59,237 bases of DNA from Reyranella massiliensis 521. GTDB taxonomy: Bacteria > Pseudomonadota > Alphaproteobacteria > Reyranellales > Reyranellaceae. A program made the translations under genes and the position numbers. Below, in pieces: positions 7,282 through 16,648 of the stretch (its first letter is position 1; the number at the start of each line of letters is the position of its first letter). The DNA lies in assembly GCA_945862125.1 (NCBI GenBank), contig CAMAYC010000015.1, positions 1-59,237 of the forward strand, read 5' to 3'. Below the pieces are notes generated by a model. That model saw nothing but the letters and a program-made list of their open reading frames with translations. It was not told the DNA's origin and did not search any database.

Positions 7282-10200
7282 ATGGCCGACAACCGAAACA
7301 CACCCGTCACTGAAACCTCCGATGCCGCTGCCTTGCAGAGGCAGCTGGACGAGTCGCGCGCGGAACTCTCCGCCCTGCGCGGCCTGATGGAAACCATGTG
7401 CGAGAATATGTCGGACGGGATCGCCCTGTTCGATGCCGACCGCAGGATCGTCCACCTCAACAAGGCGGCGGAGGATTTCCTGGGCGTCGGACCGGTGACC
7501 GCCGGCATGAGTGGCGAGGATATCCTGCTGGCGCGGGAAGCCGCGGGTGACATGGCGGTGGTCGATGGCAAGCCCTTGTCCATCGCCGAGCGGCTGGCGC
7601 GCATCTTCGTCCCCGAGGGCAGCCGATTCGAGCGCAAGTTGGCGCACGGCCGACATGGCGAGATCGTGTTCCGGCCACTGGCAGGCGGACGCACGCTCTG
7701 CGTCTGTCGCGACATCACCGACCTCAAGCGACGGCAGGCCGAGCTCAAGGAAGCGCGCGACGGTCTTGCCGACGCGCACCGACTCACCAGCTCGATCCTG
7801 GAGACCATGACGGACGGCGTCGCCCTGTTTGATGCCGACCACAGGCTGGCCTACGTCAACCCCGCCCTGCGCGAACACATGGTGCTGCCCGGCAAAGGAG
7901 AGATCCACCTCGGTTTGACGATGGAGGAGATTGCCCGCGCGCGGATCGACGCCGGCGAGGAGGTCATGGAGAACGGTACGGCACTGTCGGCCGAGGAGCG
8001 CGTCGCGCGCGCGCTCCGGCCGGAGGGAAGCCGCTTCGTCCGACAGCTGGCGACCGGCCGCTATGTCGAGTTCGTCTTCCGGCCGGTCGGCGACGGCCGC
8101 ATCCTCGGCTTCTATCGCGACGTCACCGAGCTGAAGCTACGCGAGCAGGAAATCGAGCAGGCGCGCGGACTGATGCAGGCGGTGCTGGACAGCATGATGG
8201 ACGGCGTGGCGTTGTTCGGCGGCGGGAAGCTCCTCTACTGCAACAAGGCCCTGGCTGAGCTGTTCGACTTCGCCGGCGACTTCGAGCCCTGCGGCATGGA
8301 GATCGCAGACGTCATCCGCAGGGTCGAGGCAGCCGGCGACCATCTGGTCGAGGACGGCAGGGTCCTCACCGCCGCCGAGCGGCTGGATCGCATCGTCGCC
8401 GGACGGCCCGGCGTCCTGGAGCGCGCGCTGCCATCCGGGCGATACATCGAATGCCGCTTCGAGCGGCTGGCCGATGGCCGCACGGTCGGGCACTACCGGG
8501 ACATTACCGAACGCAAGCGCCGCGAGGTCGAGTTCGACAAGGCGAACGCCGAGACCGCGGCGGCAAGGGGACTGCTGAGCGAGGTGCTCGACAGCCTGAC
8601 CGACGGCGTCGTCCTGTTCGATGGCGACCAGAAACTCCTCTACTCGAACAAGGCGCTGCGCGAGTACTTCGGCGTCAGGTCCGAAGCATCGATTCACGGC
8701 AGGACGCTCACCGAGCTGTTGGAGATGCAGCATCGCGACGGCGACCGCGTGTATGCCGACGGCAAACCGATGTCGGTCGAAGAACGGCGGGCGCGCATCG
8801 TCGATCCCGAGGGCGCGCGCGTCGAGCGTGTGCTTCGATCGGGGCGGCACATCGAACGCTTCTTTCGCCCGCTGAGCGACGGCAAGCGACTGGGCATCTA
8901 CCGCGACATCACCGACCTGAAACAGCGCCAGGTCGCGCTGGAGCGGGCGCTCGACAGGGTCGAGGCCGGCCAGCGCCTGATGGGCGTCGTCCTCGACAGC
9001 ATGCCGGAAGGCGTGGTGCTTCTGGAAGGCCAGCGCATCGCCTACGCCAACAAGATGATGGCCGAATTGTTCGGCTTCGCTGGTGCGATTATCCAGTCCG
9101 GCATCGATCTCAGGGACGTCATCCGCGCTCAGGAGGCTGTGGGCGATCATGTCGTCGTCGATGGCCGGCTCCTGTCGGTTGACGAGCGGCTGGCGCGCCT
9201 TCTGGCGCCGGAAGGTATCCGCTTCGACCGCGAACTGCTCTCGGGCCGCCACGTCGAATTCCAGTTCATGCCGATCGGCGGGGGCCGCACGCTGGGCATC
9301 TATCGCGACATCACGGACCTGAAACAAAAGCAGGTCGAACTCGCCACGGCGCGCGACCAGGTCGCGGCAACCCAGGACCTGATGGCCGCGATCCTGAAGG
9401 GCCTGCCCATCGGTATCAGCGTCTTCGACCGCGAGCGGCGGCTGGTCTATGCCAACCGCGAGGTGTCGGCAAAGGCGCTGGGAGTTGCCGAGGACGCTTT
9501 GCCCAACCCCATCAGGCTGGACGATATCATTCGCGCCCAGATGGCGGTCGGCGATCACCTGTACTCTCCCGATGGCACACCGTTGACGCTCGAGCAGCGG
9601 CTGGCCCTGTGCGTCAATCCCAAAGGCAGCCGCTCCGACCGGCTGTTGCCTTCCGGGCGCCATGTCGATTTTTCCTTCCGGCCCGTCGGCGACGGCAACA
9701 CGATGGTCATCGTCCGCGACATCACGGAGCTCAAGCGCCGGCAAGCCGATCTCGAACTCGCGCGCGACGAGGTCGCTTCGGCGCACAGGCTCACGATCAC
9801 CATCCTCGAAGCCATGACGGATGGCATCAGCCTGTTCCAGGCCGACGGCCGCGTCGCCTTCATGAACAACGCGGTCCGCGAGGAGTTCGGAATCCCAGAG
9901 GAGAAGGCGCGCGACCTCACGCTCCCCGAGCTCGTGCGGCTGCAGATGGCGGCGGGCGATCAGGTCGTCGTCGACGGCAGGGCGCTGTCGGTCGAGGAAC
10001 GGGTGGCGCGCATTCTCGATCCCGCCGGCTGTCAGTTTGAACGCATGATGCCCTCAGGAACCCACGTCGAGTTCCACTTCCGGCCGGTGGGCGATGGCCG
10101 TACGCTCGGCATCTATCGCAACATCACCGAACTCAAGCGGCGGCAGACCGAGCTCGAGCGGGCGCGCGATGCCGCCGAGGCCGCCAACCAGGCCAAGTCG

Positions 10201-11655
10201 ACTTTCCTCGCCACCATCAGCCACGAGATCAGGACGCCGATGAACGGCGTCATGGGCACCGCCGAGCTTCTGGAGCGCGAGCCGCTTGATGACCGCCAGA
10301 AGAGGCTGGTGACGACCATGCGGACCTCGGCGACGGCGCTCCTGCGGATCATCGACGACGTGCTCGACTTCTCGAAGATCGAGGCCGGCCGCATGGAACT
10401 CGAGGAGGCGCCGTTCCTGCTGCGCGCCCTCGTCGAGGGCACGGCCGACACGCTGTCCGTCCAGGCCGACAGCCGCGGGCTCGTCATCTCGACCGCAATC
10501 GAGCCCGGCACGCCGGATCTGCTGCGCGGTGACGCCACGCGCGTGCGCCAGATCCTGTTCAATCTGGTGGGCAACGCCATCAAGTTCACGGAAGCGGGTG
10601 AGATCCGCATCTCGGCGCGAGCCCTGCCGGCTGCCGGCCGGCGGGTCCGCATCGCCCTGTCGGTCTCCGACACCGGCATCGGCATGACGGCGGCGCAGGT
10701 CGCGCGCATGTTCCAGCCCTTTTCGCAGGCCGACAGCTCGACGACGCGGCGCTATGGCGGCACCGGGCTCGGTCTCTCGATCGTGCGCCGGCTGGCCGAA
10801 CTCATGGGCGGCGACGCCCGTGTCGAAAGCGCCCCGGGCAAGGGGTCCGTCTTCACCGTCACGCTCGATCTCGCCTTGCCGGATGCGGCGGACCGGCAGG
10901 TCGCGGCGCCGCGGCCCGTCGCCGAGAACCAGGCCATCGCCGGCCGGGTGCTGGCGGTCGACGACTACCCGGTGAACCTCGAAGTGCTGACGGGCCAGCT
11001 CGAGATTCTGGGCGTGCCGGTCGACACCGCCGAGGATGGACTCGAGGCGCTCGCCCGCTGGCGCGAACGACCCTACGCGCTGCTGCTGACCGACATCCAC
11101 ATGCCCGACATGGACGGTTTCGAACTGACCCGGCATATCCGTGCGGAAGAGGCGATAAGCCGCTCCGGGCAGCGCACGCCCATTGTCGCGCTGACGGCCA
11201 ATGCCCTGAAAGGCGAGGCCGATCGCTGCCTGGCCGCCGGCATGGATGGCTACCTGACCAAGCCGCTGACGCTGGACCGCCTGCGGCAGGAGGTCGAGCG
11301 CTGGATGGGCGAGCGGGCGAAGCCGCTCTTCGATCCACCCAACAATTCGCCGCGTGACCCGATCGACCGCTCCGTCCTCGCCCATATGTTCGGCGACAAC
11401 CCCGCGACGATCGAGCGCCTGCTCGCCCGCTTCCGCACATCGGCGGCGACCCTCGTGGCCGAGATCTCAGCGGCCGGCGACGATACTGCCCGCCTCGCCG
11501 ACCTTGCGCATAAACTCAAGGGCGCCGCGCGGGCAGCCGGTGCCGTGCGCCTGGGCGACATCGCGGCAAAGCTGGAAGAATCCGGCAGCGCCGCCGACGT
11601 GGCCGATCTGCTGGCCGAGTGGAAACTGGTCGAGGCCGCGCTCAGCGCCGGGTGA
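7282..11655 (+). CDS. Hybrid sensor histidine kinase with seven PAS domains, receiver and Hpt
   Basis: 1,457-residue soluble hybrid kinase; no membrane segment seen. Seven PAS-7-type units, each starting near 'ILDSMTDGVALFD' and ending 'GIYRDITELKRRQ', begin near residues 35, 171, 298, 432, 567, 701 and 840, a period of about 130. Then come HisKA with phospho-acceptor H981 (SHEIRTPMNG), an HATPase (NLVGNAIKF, DTGIGM, GTGLGLSI; about 1,080-1,200), a receiver with D1271 (LLTDIHMPDMDG) and a C-terminal Hpt with H1410 (AHKLKGAAR). All phosphorelay residues are intact. The ATG at 7282 has AGAGG just upstream; longer in-frame starts lack support. The 3' end overlaps parB convergently by 14 bases. 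Seven PAS copies are unusual; what they sense is not evident. Confidence 0.95.
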   Translation: MADNRNTPVTETSDAAALQRQLDESRAELSALRGLMETMCENMSDGIALFDADRRIVHLNKAAEDFLGVGPVTAGMSGEDILLAREAAGDMAVVDGKPLSIAERLARIFVPEGSRFERKLAHGRHGEIVFRPLAGGRTLCVCRDITDLKRRQAELKEARDGLADAHRLTSSILETMTDGVALFDADHRLAYVNPALREHMVLPGKGEIHLGLTMEEIARARIDAGEEVMENGTALSAEERVARALRPEGSRFVRQLATGRYVEFVFRPVGDGRILGFYRDVTELKLREQEIEQARGLMQAVLDSMMDGVALFGGGKLLYCNKALAELFDFAGDFEPCGMEIADVIRRVEAAGDHLVEDGRVLTAAERLDRIVAGRPGVLERALPSGRYIECRFERLADGRTVGHYRDITERKRREVEFDKANAETAAARGLLSEVLDSLTDGVVLFDGDQKLLYSNKALREYFGVRSEASIHGRTLTELLEMQHRDGDRVYADGKPMSVEERRARIVDPEGARVERVLRSGRHIERFFRPLSDGKRLGIYRDITDLKQRQVALERALDRVEAGQRLMGVVLDSMPEGVVLLEGQRIAYANKMMAELFGFAGAIIQSGIDLRDVIRAQEAVGDHVVVDGRLLSVDERLARLLAPEGIRFDRELLSGRHVEFQFMPIGGGRTLGIYRDITDLKQKQVELATARDQVAATQDLMAAILKGLPIGISVFDRERRLVYANREVSAKALGVAEDALPNPIRLDDIIRAQMAVGDHLYSPDGTPLTLEQRLALCVNPKGSRSDRLLPSGRHVDFSFRPVGDGNTMVIVRDITELKRRQADLELARDEVASAHRLTITILEAMTDGISLFQADGRVAFMNNAVREEFGIPEEKARDLTLPELVRLQMAAGDQVVVDGRALSVEERVARILDPAGCQFERMMPSGTHVEFHFRPVGDGRTLGIYRNITELKRRQTELERARDAAEAANQAKSTFLATISHEIRTPMNGVMGTAELLEREPLDDRQKRLVTTMRTSATALLRIIDDVLDFSKIEAGRMELEEAPFLLRALVEGTADTLSVQADSRGLVISTAIEPGTPDLLRGDATRVRQILFNLVGNAIKFTEAGEIRISARALPAAGRRVRIALSVSDTGIGMTAAQVARMFQPFSQADSSTTRRYGGTGLGLSIVRRLAELMGGDARVESAPGKGSVFTVTLDLALPDAADRQVAAPRPVAENQAIAGRVLAVDDYPVNLEVLTGQLEILGVPVDTAEDGLEALARWRERPYALLLTDIHMPDMDGFELTRHIRAEEAISRSGQRTPIVALTANALKGEADRCLAAGMDGYLTKPLTLDRLRQEVERWMGERAKPLFDPPNNSPRDPIDRSVLAHMFGDNPATIERLLARFRTSAATLVAEISAAGDDTARLADLAHKLKGAARAAGAVRLGDIAAKLEESGSAADVADLLAEWKLVEAALSAG

Positions 11656-12604
11656 GGCGCTCGACCACCGTGTCGAGCTGGTCGTAGTCGCGGATCTCAA
11701 GCGTCAGCAGGCTCTGCTCGCCCACGCCGCGCAGCTTGAGGTCGGCTTTCAGGCCAAGCGCTTCCTCGATGCGCTTCTCCAGCGCCTGCGTGTCGCCGCT
11801 CTTCGTCGTCTTGGCGCCGGCTTTGCCCCCTTGGCCGCCTTTGCCCTTTTTCTTCTCGGCGCCGGCCAGCCGCTCGACGTCGCGCACCGATAGCTTTTCT
11901 TCGACTGCACGCGCGGCCATCGCGGCGGGATCGGCGAGGCCCAGCATGGCGCGGCCCTGGCCGGCCGAGAGCTGGCCGATGCGGATCATCTCTTGCACGG
12001 AAGCAGGCAGGTCGAGCAGGCGCAGCGTGTTGGCGACGTGCGGCCGGCTTCGGCCCATCGTCTTGGCGAGGTCGTCCTGGGTCTGGGAGAAATCGTCCAT
12101 CAGCTTGCGATAGCCTAGGGCCTCGTCGATCGGCGTCAGGTCGGCGCGCTGCAGGTTCTCGATCAGGCCGAGCTGCAGCGCATCCATGTCACCGATGCTG
12201 CGGATCACCACCGGCACGTCGTGGAGCTGTGCTTTCTGCGCCGCCCGCCAGCGGCGTTCGCCGGCGATGATCTCGTAGGTGTCGGCGGCGTCGCGCAGCG
12301 GCCGCACCAGGATGGGCTGCAGCAAGCCGAATTCCTTGACCGATTCGACCAGCAGATCGATGCCCTCGAAGCTGGTGCGCGGCTGCATCTTGCCGGGTTT
12401 CAGCTGGCCGATCGGCAAGGTGAGCGGCGGCCGGTTGGGCGCGTAGGTGTTGGCGACTTCCTTGCTGGGATAGTCGGGCAAGGGCGGAGGGACGGGCGCG
12501 GCAGGTGCAACCGTGGCGGCAACTTCATCGTCGCCGAGGAGGGCGGACAGGCCGCGGCCGAGGCCCCTCGGCTTCTGAATGGGTGGTTTAGGAGGTTGGC
12601 TCAT
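11642..12604 (-). CDS. parB: Chromosome-partitioning protein ParB
   Basis: 320-residue parS-binding CTPase clamp that loads onto the origin region and works with ParA to segregate replicated origins. The N-terminus RGLGRGLSALLGDDE is the ParA-interaction/activation motif. The ParB/Srx core holds GERRWRAAQ, followed by a helix-turn-helix (QDDLAKTMGRSRPHVANTLRLLDLP) that reads parS, a Lys/Gly-rich linker and a C-terminal dimerisation helix. I chose the ATG at 12604 because it gives the family N-terminus; it overlaps the end of parA by 17 bases. Two matching parS sites lie 1.3-1.9 kb upstream in rsmG and mnmG. Confidence 0.97.
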   Translation of the reverse strand: MSQPPKPPIQKPRGLGRGLSALLGDDEVAATVAPAAPVPPPLPDYPSKEVANTYAPNRPPLTLPIGQLKPGKMQPRTSFEGIDLLVESVKEFGLLQPILVRPLRDAADTYEIIAGERRWRAAQKAQLHDVPVVIRSIGDMDALQLGLIENLQRADLTPIDEALGYRKLMDDFSQTQDDLAKTMGRSRPHVANTLRLLDLPASVQEMIRIGQLSAGQGRAMLGLADPAAMAARAVEEKLSVRDVERLAGAEKKKGKGGQGGKAGAKTTKSGDTQALEKRIEEALGLKADLKLRGVGEQSLLTLEIRDYDQLDTVVERLTRR

Positions 12605-13418
12605 GGATTGTCGCCTGCTCTGCTGCGGTGCGCCGGCGGCGGATGAATTCACTCGCCAGCAAAATATAGGCCTGCGATCCGGCGCAGGCATTGTCGTAGA
12701 TCAGCACGGGCAGGCCATGCGAGGGCGCTTCGGCGATGCGCACGTTGCGCGGAATCGTCGTGCCGAACACCAGCTCGCCATAGTGGGCGCGGACGTCGGC
12801 CTCGACCTGCTGGCTGAGGGTCATGCGGCGGTCGACCATGGTCAGGACGACGCCGTAGATGTGCAACCTTGGATTGAGTTTTTTGCTGATTCGATCGACC
12901 GTCGTGCCGAGCGCACCGATGCCTTCCAGGGCCAGGAACTCGGCCTGCAGCGGCACCAGCACGGCATCGACGGCAACCAGCGCGTTCAGCGTCACCAGAC
13001 CGAGGGACGGAGGGCAGTCGACCAGCACGGTCGTCCAGCGGCTGCGGGCGTCTCCGCTCGCGAGCGCTTCCGTGAGGCGATGCTCGCGGCGCTCCATGTC
13101 GATCAGCTCGATCTCGGCGCCGGCGAGCGAGGTCGAGGCCGGGATGACCGACAGGTTGGGGATCTGGGAGGGGCGGATGCAGTCGTCGAGCGGCGAGAGG
13201 CCCAGCAGGAATTCGTATGCGCCGGGTGAGCGCTCACTTTTTGCAATACCCAGGCTCGTCGAGGCGTTGCCCTGGGGGTCGAGATCGATCAGCAGCACCT
13301 TTTCGCCGACGGCGGCCAGGGCCGTGGCGAGGTTAATCGCCGTCGTCGTCTTTCCGACGCCGCCCTTTTGGTTCGCGATCGCGAAGACTGTAGGAGCCGA
13401 TTCGGAGGATGACGGCAT
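12588..13418 (-). CDS. parA: Chromosome-partitioning ATPase ParA (Soj)
   Basis: 276-residue deviant-Walker ATPase that forms the nucleoid gradient along which ParB-parS complexes move. Visible are the deviant P-loop KGGVGKTT (K18/K23), Walker A' LIDLDPQGNAS and Walker B VLVDCPPSLG. The ATG at 13418 lies one codon after an in-frame TTG. The gene overlaps the 3' end of rsmG by 86 bases, so the Lys/Asp-rich RsmG tail shares sequence with the ParA N-terminus. It is in the mnmG-rsmG-parA-parB cluster. Confidence 0.97.
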   Translation of the reverse strand: MPSSSESAPTVFAIANQKGGVGKTTTAINLATALAAVGEKVLLIDLDPQGNASTSLGIAKSERSPGAYEFLLGLSPLDDCIRPSQIPNLSVIPASTSLAGAEIELIDMERREHRLTEALASGDARSRWTTVLVDCPPSLGLVTLNALVAVDAVLVPLQAEFLALEGIGALGTTVDRISKKLNPRLHIYGVVLTMVDRRMTLSQQVEADVRAHYGELVFGTTIPRNVRIAEAPSHGLPVLIYDNACAGSQAYILLASEFIRRRRTAAEQATIHEPTS

Positions 13419-14007
13419 CAAGGTCGGTCACGCTGGTGAAAGGCTTGCCGGGAATATCCCACTCCTTCATGGCCTCAGCGAGTTCGGCCTGCCAGTCTTT
13501 CCCTTTGTGGAAAAGGCAAATAGCGGTATCCGTCCGGTGCGGCTGAGCCCATTTCAGCAACTGTCCCAGGGGCGCCAGGGCGCGGGCGGTCACGACATCG
13601 GCTTTGGCCGGCGGCACCGCCTCGATGCGACCGACCACGATTTTGGGCTGTTTTTCCAGCCCCATGCGGCGAGCCGCCTCGCCCAGAAAGGCTGCTTTCC
13701 GTGCATCCGATTCGATAAGCGTGACCTCGAGATCCGGCCGCATTGCCGCGGCAACCAGACCGGGAAATCCGGCACCGCTGCCGAGATCGGTCAGGGTTTT
13801 GGCGCTTTGAGGGATCAGGAGTTTTAGCTGGGCCGAATCCAGCACGTGCCGGACCCATATACTATCCATGGTGGCATTGCCGACCAGGTTGATAGCCTTT
13901 TGCCAGCGCACCAGCGTATTGACCAACCCTTCGAGCTGATCCCGTGTTTCACGTGAAACATCGACCCCGATGTGCCGCATTTCGCGGACAAACAGATCGC
14001 GGCTCAC
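13333..14007 (-). CDS. rsmG: 16S rRNA (guanine-527-N7)-methyltransferase RsmG
   Basis: 224-residue SAM-dependent methyltransferase (GidB) that makes m7G527 in 16S rRNA. The Rossmann motif LTDLGSGAGFPGLVAA, the following LIESDARKAAFL and the N-terminal WQKAINLVGN are diagnostic. The start is GTG at 14007, immediately after the mnmG TAG, so coupling is likely. Codons 17-21 (VSRET) coincide exactly with a parS site. The C-terminus is an extended basic/acidic tail (KGRRRKDDDGD) overlapping parA. Confidence 0.96.
   Translation of the reverse strand: MSRDLFVREMRHIGVDVSRETRDQLEGLVNTLVRWQKAINLVGNATMDSIWVRHVLDSAQLKLLIPQSAKTLTDLGSGAGFPGLVAAAMRPDLEVTLIESDARKAAFLGEAARRMGLEKQPKIVVGRIEAVPPAKADVVTARALAPLGQLLKWAQPHRTDTAICLFHKGKDWQAELAEAMKEWDIPGKPFTSVTDLDAVILRIGSYSLRDREPKGRRRKDDDGD
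13945..13960. promoter_or_regulatory. parS centromere site 1 (inside rsmG)
   Basis: Perfect 16-bp palindrome TGTTTCACGTGAAACA, identical to the conserved bacterial parS consensus bound by ParB. It is embedded in rsmG and encodes VSRET in that frame. parB lies 1.3 kb away on the same strand. Confidence 0.95.
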
Positions 14008-15873
14008 CTAGGCCGCCCGGCGGCGAACATATTTCAGCAAGGCGACCAGGGCCGCAGGGGTCACACCCGAGATCCGCGCCGCCTGACCCAAAGTAGCTGG
14101 CCTATGGGTTTGCAGTTTCTGGCGGACCTCATTGGAGAGACTGCCGACCACGCCATAGTCGAGATCTTCTGGCAACTCCAAAGCCTCGTCGCGGCGATAG
14201 GCCCCAATGTCCTGACGCTGGCGATCGAGGTAGCCGGCGTAGCGGGCATCGATCGTGAGCTGTTCGGCAATATCCGCAGACACATCCGCAAGCTCCGGCC
14301 AAAGCTCGATCAACCGCGGCCAGGTGATTTCCGGGTAGGCCAAGAGATCCGACGCCGATCGCGGGACGCCATCCTGGTTGATCGCAATACCGCGCTTGGC
14401 GAGGGCCGACGGGCTGGACTTGAGGGTGGCGGTCAAATCCCGGGCATGAGCAAGGGCTTGTTGTTTCACGTGAAACATTCTTGCGCGCTCAGAGCAAATG
14501 CAGCCAATCTCGAGACCGCGAGGAGTGAGCCGCTGGTCGGCATTGTCGGCCCGCAGCCAGAGGCGATATTCGGCCCTGGACGTGAACATCCGGTAGGGTT
14601 CGGTCACCCCCAAAGAGACCAAATCATCAATCAAAACGCCAAGATAGCCGTCAGCGCGGTCGACGATGAAGGGCCTTGCCAGCACTGCATTCAACCCGGC
14701 GATCAGACCCTGCGCAGCGGCTTCTTCGTAGCCGGTGGTGCCGTTGATCTGGCCCGCCATATAGAGGCCGGGGATCCGGCGCGTCTCCAGGGTCGCGTGC
14801 AGCTCCCGCGGGTCGATATGATCGTATTCGATGGCATACCCCGGCCGGAGCATGGCTGCATGCTCCAGACCCGGGATGGTCTGCAAAAGCGACAGCTGCA
14901 CATCGCGGGGCAGGGAGGTCGAGATTCCGTTGGGGTAGACGGTGAAATCGTCCAGCCCCTCGGGCTCGAGAAAGATCTGGTGCCGGTCGCGGGCCGCAAA
15001 CCGTACGACCTTGTCCTCGATCGAGGGACAGTAGCGGGGGCCCACGCCCTCGATCTGGCCCGAGTACATCGGCGCGCGATGGAGATTGGCCCGGATGATC
15101 GCGTGGGTCGCGGCCGTGGTCGTCGTGATGTGGCAGGCGATCTGCGGTGTGGTGATGCGATCGGTGAGATACGAAAACGGCACCGGCGGATCGTCGCCGT
15201 CCTGGCGCTCGAGCGACGCATAATCGATCGTGCGCCCGTCGAGCCGGGCCGGTGTCCCCGTCTTCAGGCGCCCCAAGGCGAAGCCGAAACGCTGCAACGT
15301 CTGCGCGAGCATCGTCGATGGTTCTTCAACCCCTTCGCCGCGCGCCCGCCCGGCGGGCGTCTTGATTTCACCCAGGTGAATCAGGCCTCGCAGGAACGTC
15401 CCTGTCGTCAGGATCACGCGCCCCGCGCCGATTTCAGCCCCGGATTCCGTGACCACTCCGGCACACGCGCCGCTGGTATCGAGAAGGATATCGGCAACCG
15501 CCTCGGCGCGGATTTCCAGGTTGGCCTGCCCGGCCAGCAACGCCTGCACGGCCTGGCGATAGAGCTTGCGGTCGGCCTGCGCGCGCGGCCCACGCACCGC
15601 CGGCCCCTTGGAAAGATTGAGCGTCCTGAACTGGATACCGGCCCGGTCGATCGCCCGGCCCATGATGCCGTCGAGCGCATCGATCTCGCGCACCAGGTGC
15701 CCCTTGCCCAATCCGCCGATCGCCGGATTGCAGGACATCTCGCCGATCGTATCGAGCCGGTGCGTCAGCAACAGCGTGCGGGCGCCCAGCCGCGCCGCCG
15801 CGGCCGCGGCCTCGCAGCCGGCATGGCCGCCGCCGACCACGATCACGTCATAAGGAAAGGCCCGTTGGGTCAC
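14008..15873 (-). CDS. mnmG: tRNA uridine-5-carboxymethylaminomethyl modification enzyme MnmG (GidA)
   Basis: 621-residue FAD-dependent enzyme that, with MnmE, installs the cmnm5 group on U34 of several tRNAs. The N-terminus [21 protein letters not shown] holds the FAD-binding GxGxxG. The family signature [22 protein letters not shown] and the G-P-R-C-P-S-I-E-D-K segment are present. The GTG start at 15873 was chosen because it gives the usual family length; the open frame continues upstream without family sequence. Codons 466-471 (MFHVKQ) overlap a parS site. MnmE is not adjacent but about 7.5 kb away beyond katE-ligD-ku. Confidence 0.96.
   Translation of the reverse strand: MTQRAFPYDVIVVGGGHAGCEAAAAAARLGARTLLLTHRLDTIGEMSCNPAIGGLGKGHLVREIDALDGIMGRAIDRAGIQFRTLNLSKGPAVRGPRAQADRKLYRQAVQALLAGQANLEIRAEAVADILLDTSGACAGVVTESGAEIGAGRVILTTGTFLRGLIHLGEIKTPAGRARGEGVEEPSTMLAQTLQRFGFALGRLKTGTPARLDGRTIDYASLERQDGDDPPVPFSYLTDRITTPQIACHITTTTAATHAIIRANLHRAPMYSGQIEGVGPRYCPSIEDKVVRFAARDRHQIFLEPEGLDDFTVYPNGISTSLPRDVQLSLLQTIPGLEHAAMLRPGYAIEYDHIDPRELHATLETRRIPGLYMAGQINGTTGYEEAAAQGLIAGLNAVLARPFIVDRADGYLGVLIDDLVSLGVTEPYRMFTSRAEYRLWLRADNADQRLTPRGLEIGCICSERARMFHVKQQALAHARDLTATLKSSPSALAKRGIAINQDGVPRSASDLLAYPEITWPRLIELWPELADVSADIAEQLTIDARYAGYLDRQRQDIGAYRRDEALELPEDLDYGVVGSLSNEVRQKLQTHRPATLGQAARISGVTPAALVALLKYVRRRAA
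14462..14477. promoter_or_regulatory. parS centromere site 2 (inside mnmG)
   Basis: Second perfect TGTTTCACGTGAAACA palindrome, 517 bp from the first. It lies in mnmG, where it encodes the MFHVKQ segment. Two closely spaced sites next to parAB fit a ParB nucleation centre. Confidence 0.95.
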
Positions 15874-15899
15874 GGGCCCTAAGTCGGTGAAGAGCAGCC

Positions 15900-16514
15900 T
15901 CAGGTCAAGAGATGGCTGGTGTCGTTGATGAAGCCGACCCGGACGTCGCCCGCGGCAAAGATCTCGATCTCGTTCAGCGTGCAGGGGTCCTGCGACAGCC
16001 GCCAATAGGCCGAAAGCGGCTGGTCGAGGAGCTGCAGGAGGAGGGCGCGGTTGACGCTGTCGTGGCCGACCAGGACGACGGTGTCGTTGGCGTGCTGCGC
16101 CAGCACCATCCGCAGCGCATCGGACGTCCGCGCCACCACGTCCTGCAAGGATTCACCGTCTGGAAAGCGCACGAGATGCGGCGCCTCGCGCCAGAGCTGG
16201 TAGGCCGCCGGCGCCTCGGCCTTGACCTCCTCATGGGTGCGCATCTGCCAGGCGCCATAGTCGATGTCGCCCAGCCCCTCGTGCACCGCGGCGCCAACCC
16301 CGCAGGCCGCCGCAATCCTGGCGCCCGTCACCACGCAGCGCTGCCGCGGGCTGGTGTAGACCGCCACCGGTTTCCAGTGCGCGGCGACGCGGCGGGCGAG
16401 CGCGGCGGCCTGGGCCAGGCCAAGGTCGGTGAGGGGAAGTTCGGCCCGGCCGCGAAAGCGCGCCGGATGGATGCCTTCGACGTGGCCGTGGCGCGTGAGC
16501 AGGATCTTGGTCAT
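15900..16514 (-). CDS. Histidine phosphatase family protein (phosphoglycerate-mutase fold)
   Basis: 204-residue branch-1 histidine phosphatase. The N-terminal LTRHGHVEG contains the RHG catalytic histidine; R50-region '[12 protein letters not shown]' and 'GDIDYGAWQ' supply further active-site residues, and the second catalytic His is in [10 protein letters not shown]. Length fits CobC/GpmB-like enzymes, but the substrate cannot be told from sequence. It lies 26 bases upstream of mnmG on the same strand. Nothing cobalamin-related is nearby, so an alpha-ribazole phosphatase role is not supported by context. Confidence 0.85.
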   Translation of the reverse strand: MTKILLTRHGHVEGIHPARFRGRAELPLTDLGLAQAAALARRVAAHWKPVAVYTSPRQRCVVTGARIAAACGVGAAVHEGLGDIDYGAWQMRTHEEVKAEAPAAYQLWREAPHLVRFPDGESLQDVVARTSDALRMVLAQHANDTVVLVGHDSVNRALLLQLLDQPLSAYWRLSQDPCTLNEIEIFAAGDVRVGFINDTSHLLT

Positions 16515-16648
16515 GGTCTCAATCTAGCCGCTGTTGCCCATCCGCCACAGGCGGGAACGTACTGCGTTTGCGCCGCAACTTGCGTTCAGACCTGCCGTTT
16601 GACCCGGGCGTGTCTCAATCCGGACATCCATCCGCAGGGGAATACCAA

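Noticed and set aside
16554-16586. GGAAC and CGTT upstream of the OmpA-like gene.
   Set aside because: Spacing is 24 bases (or 6 to a nearer CGTT), so not a valid EcfG site.
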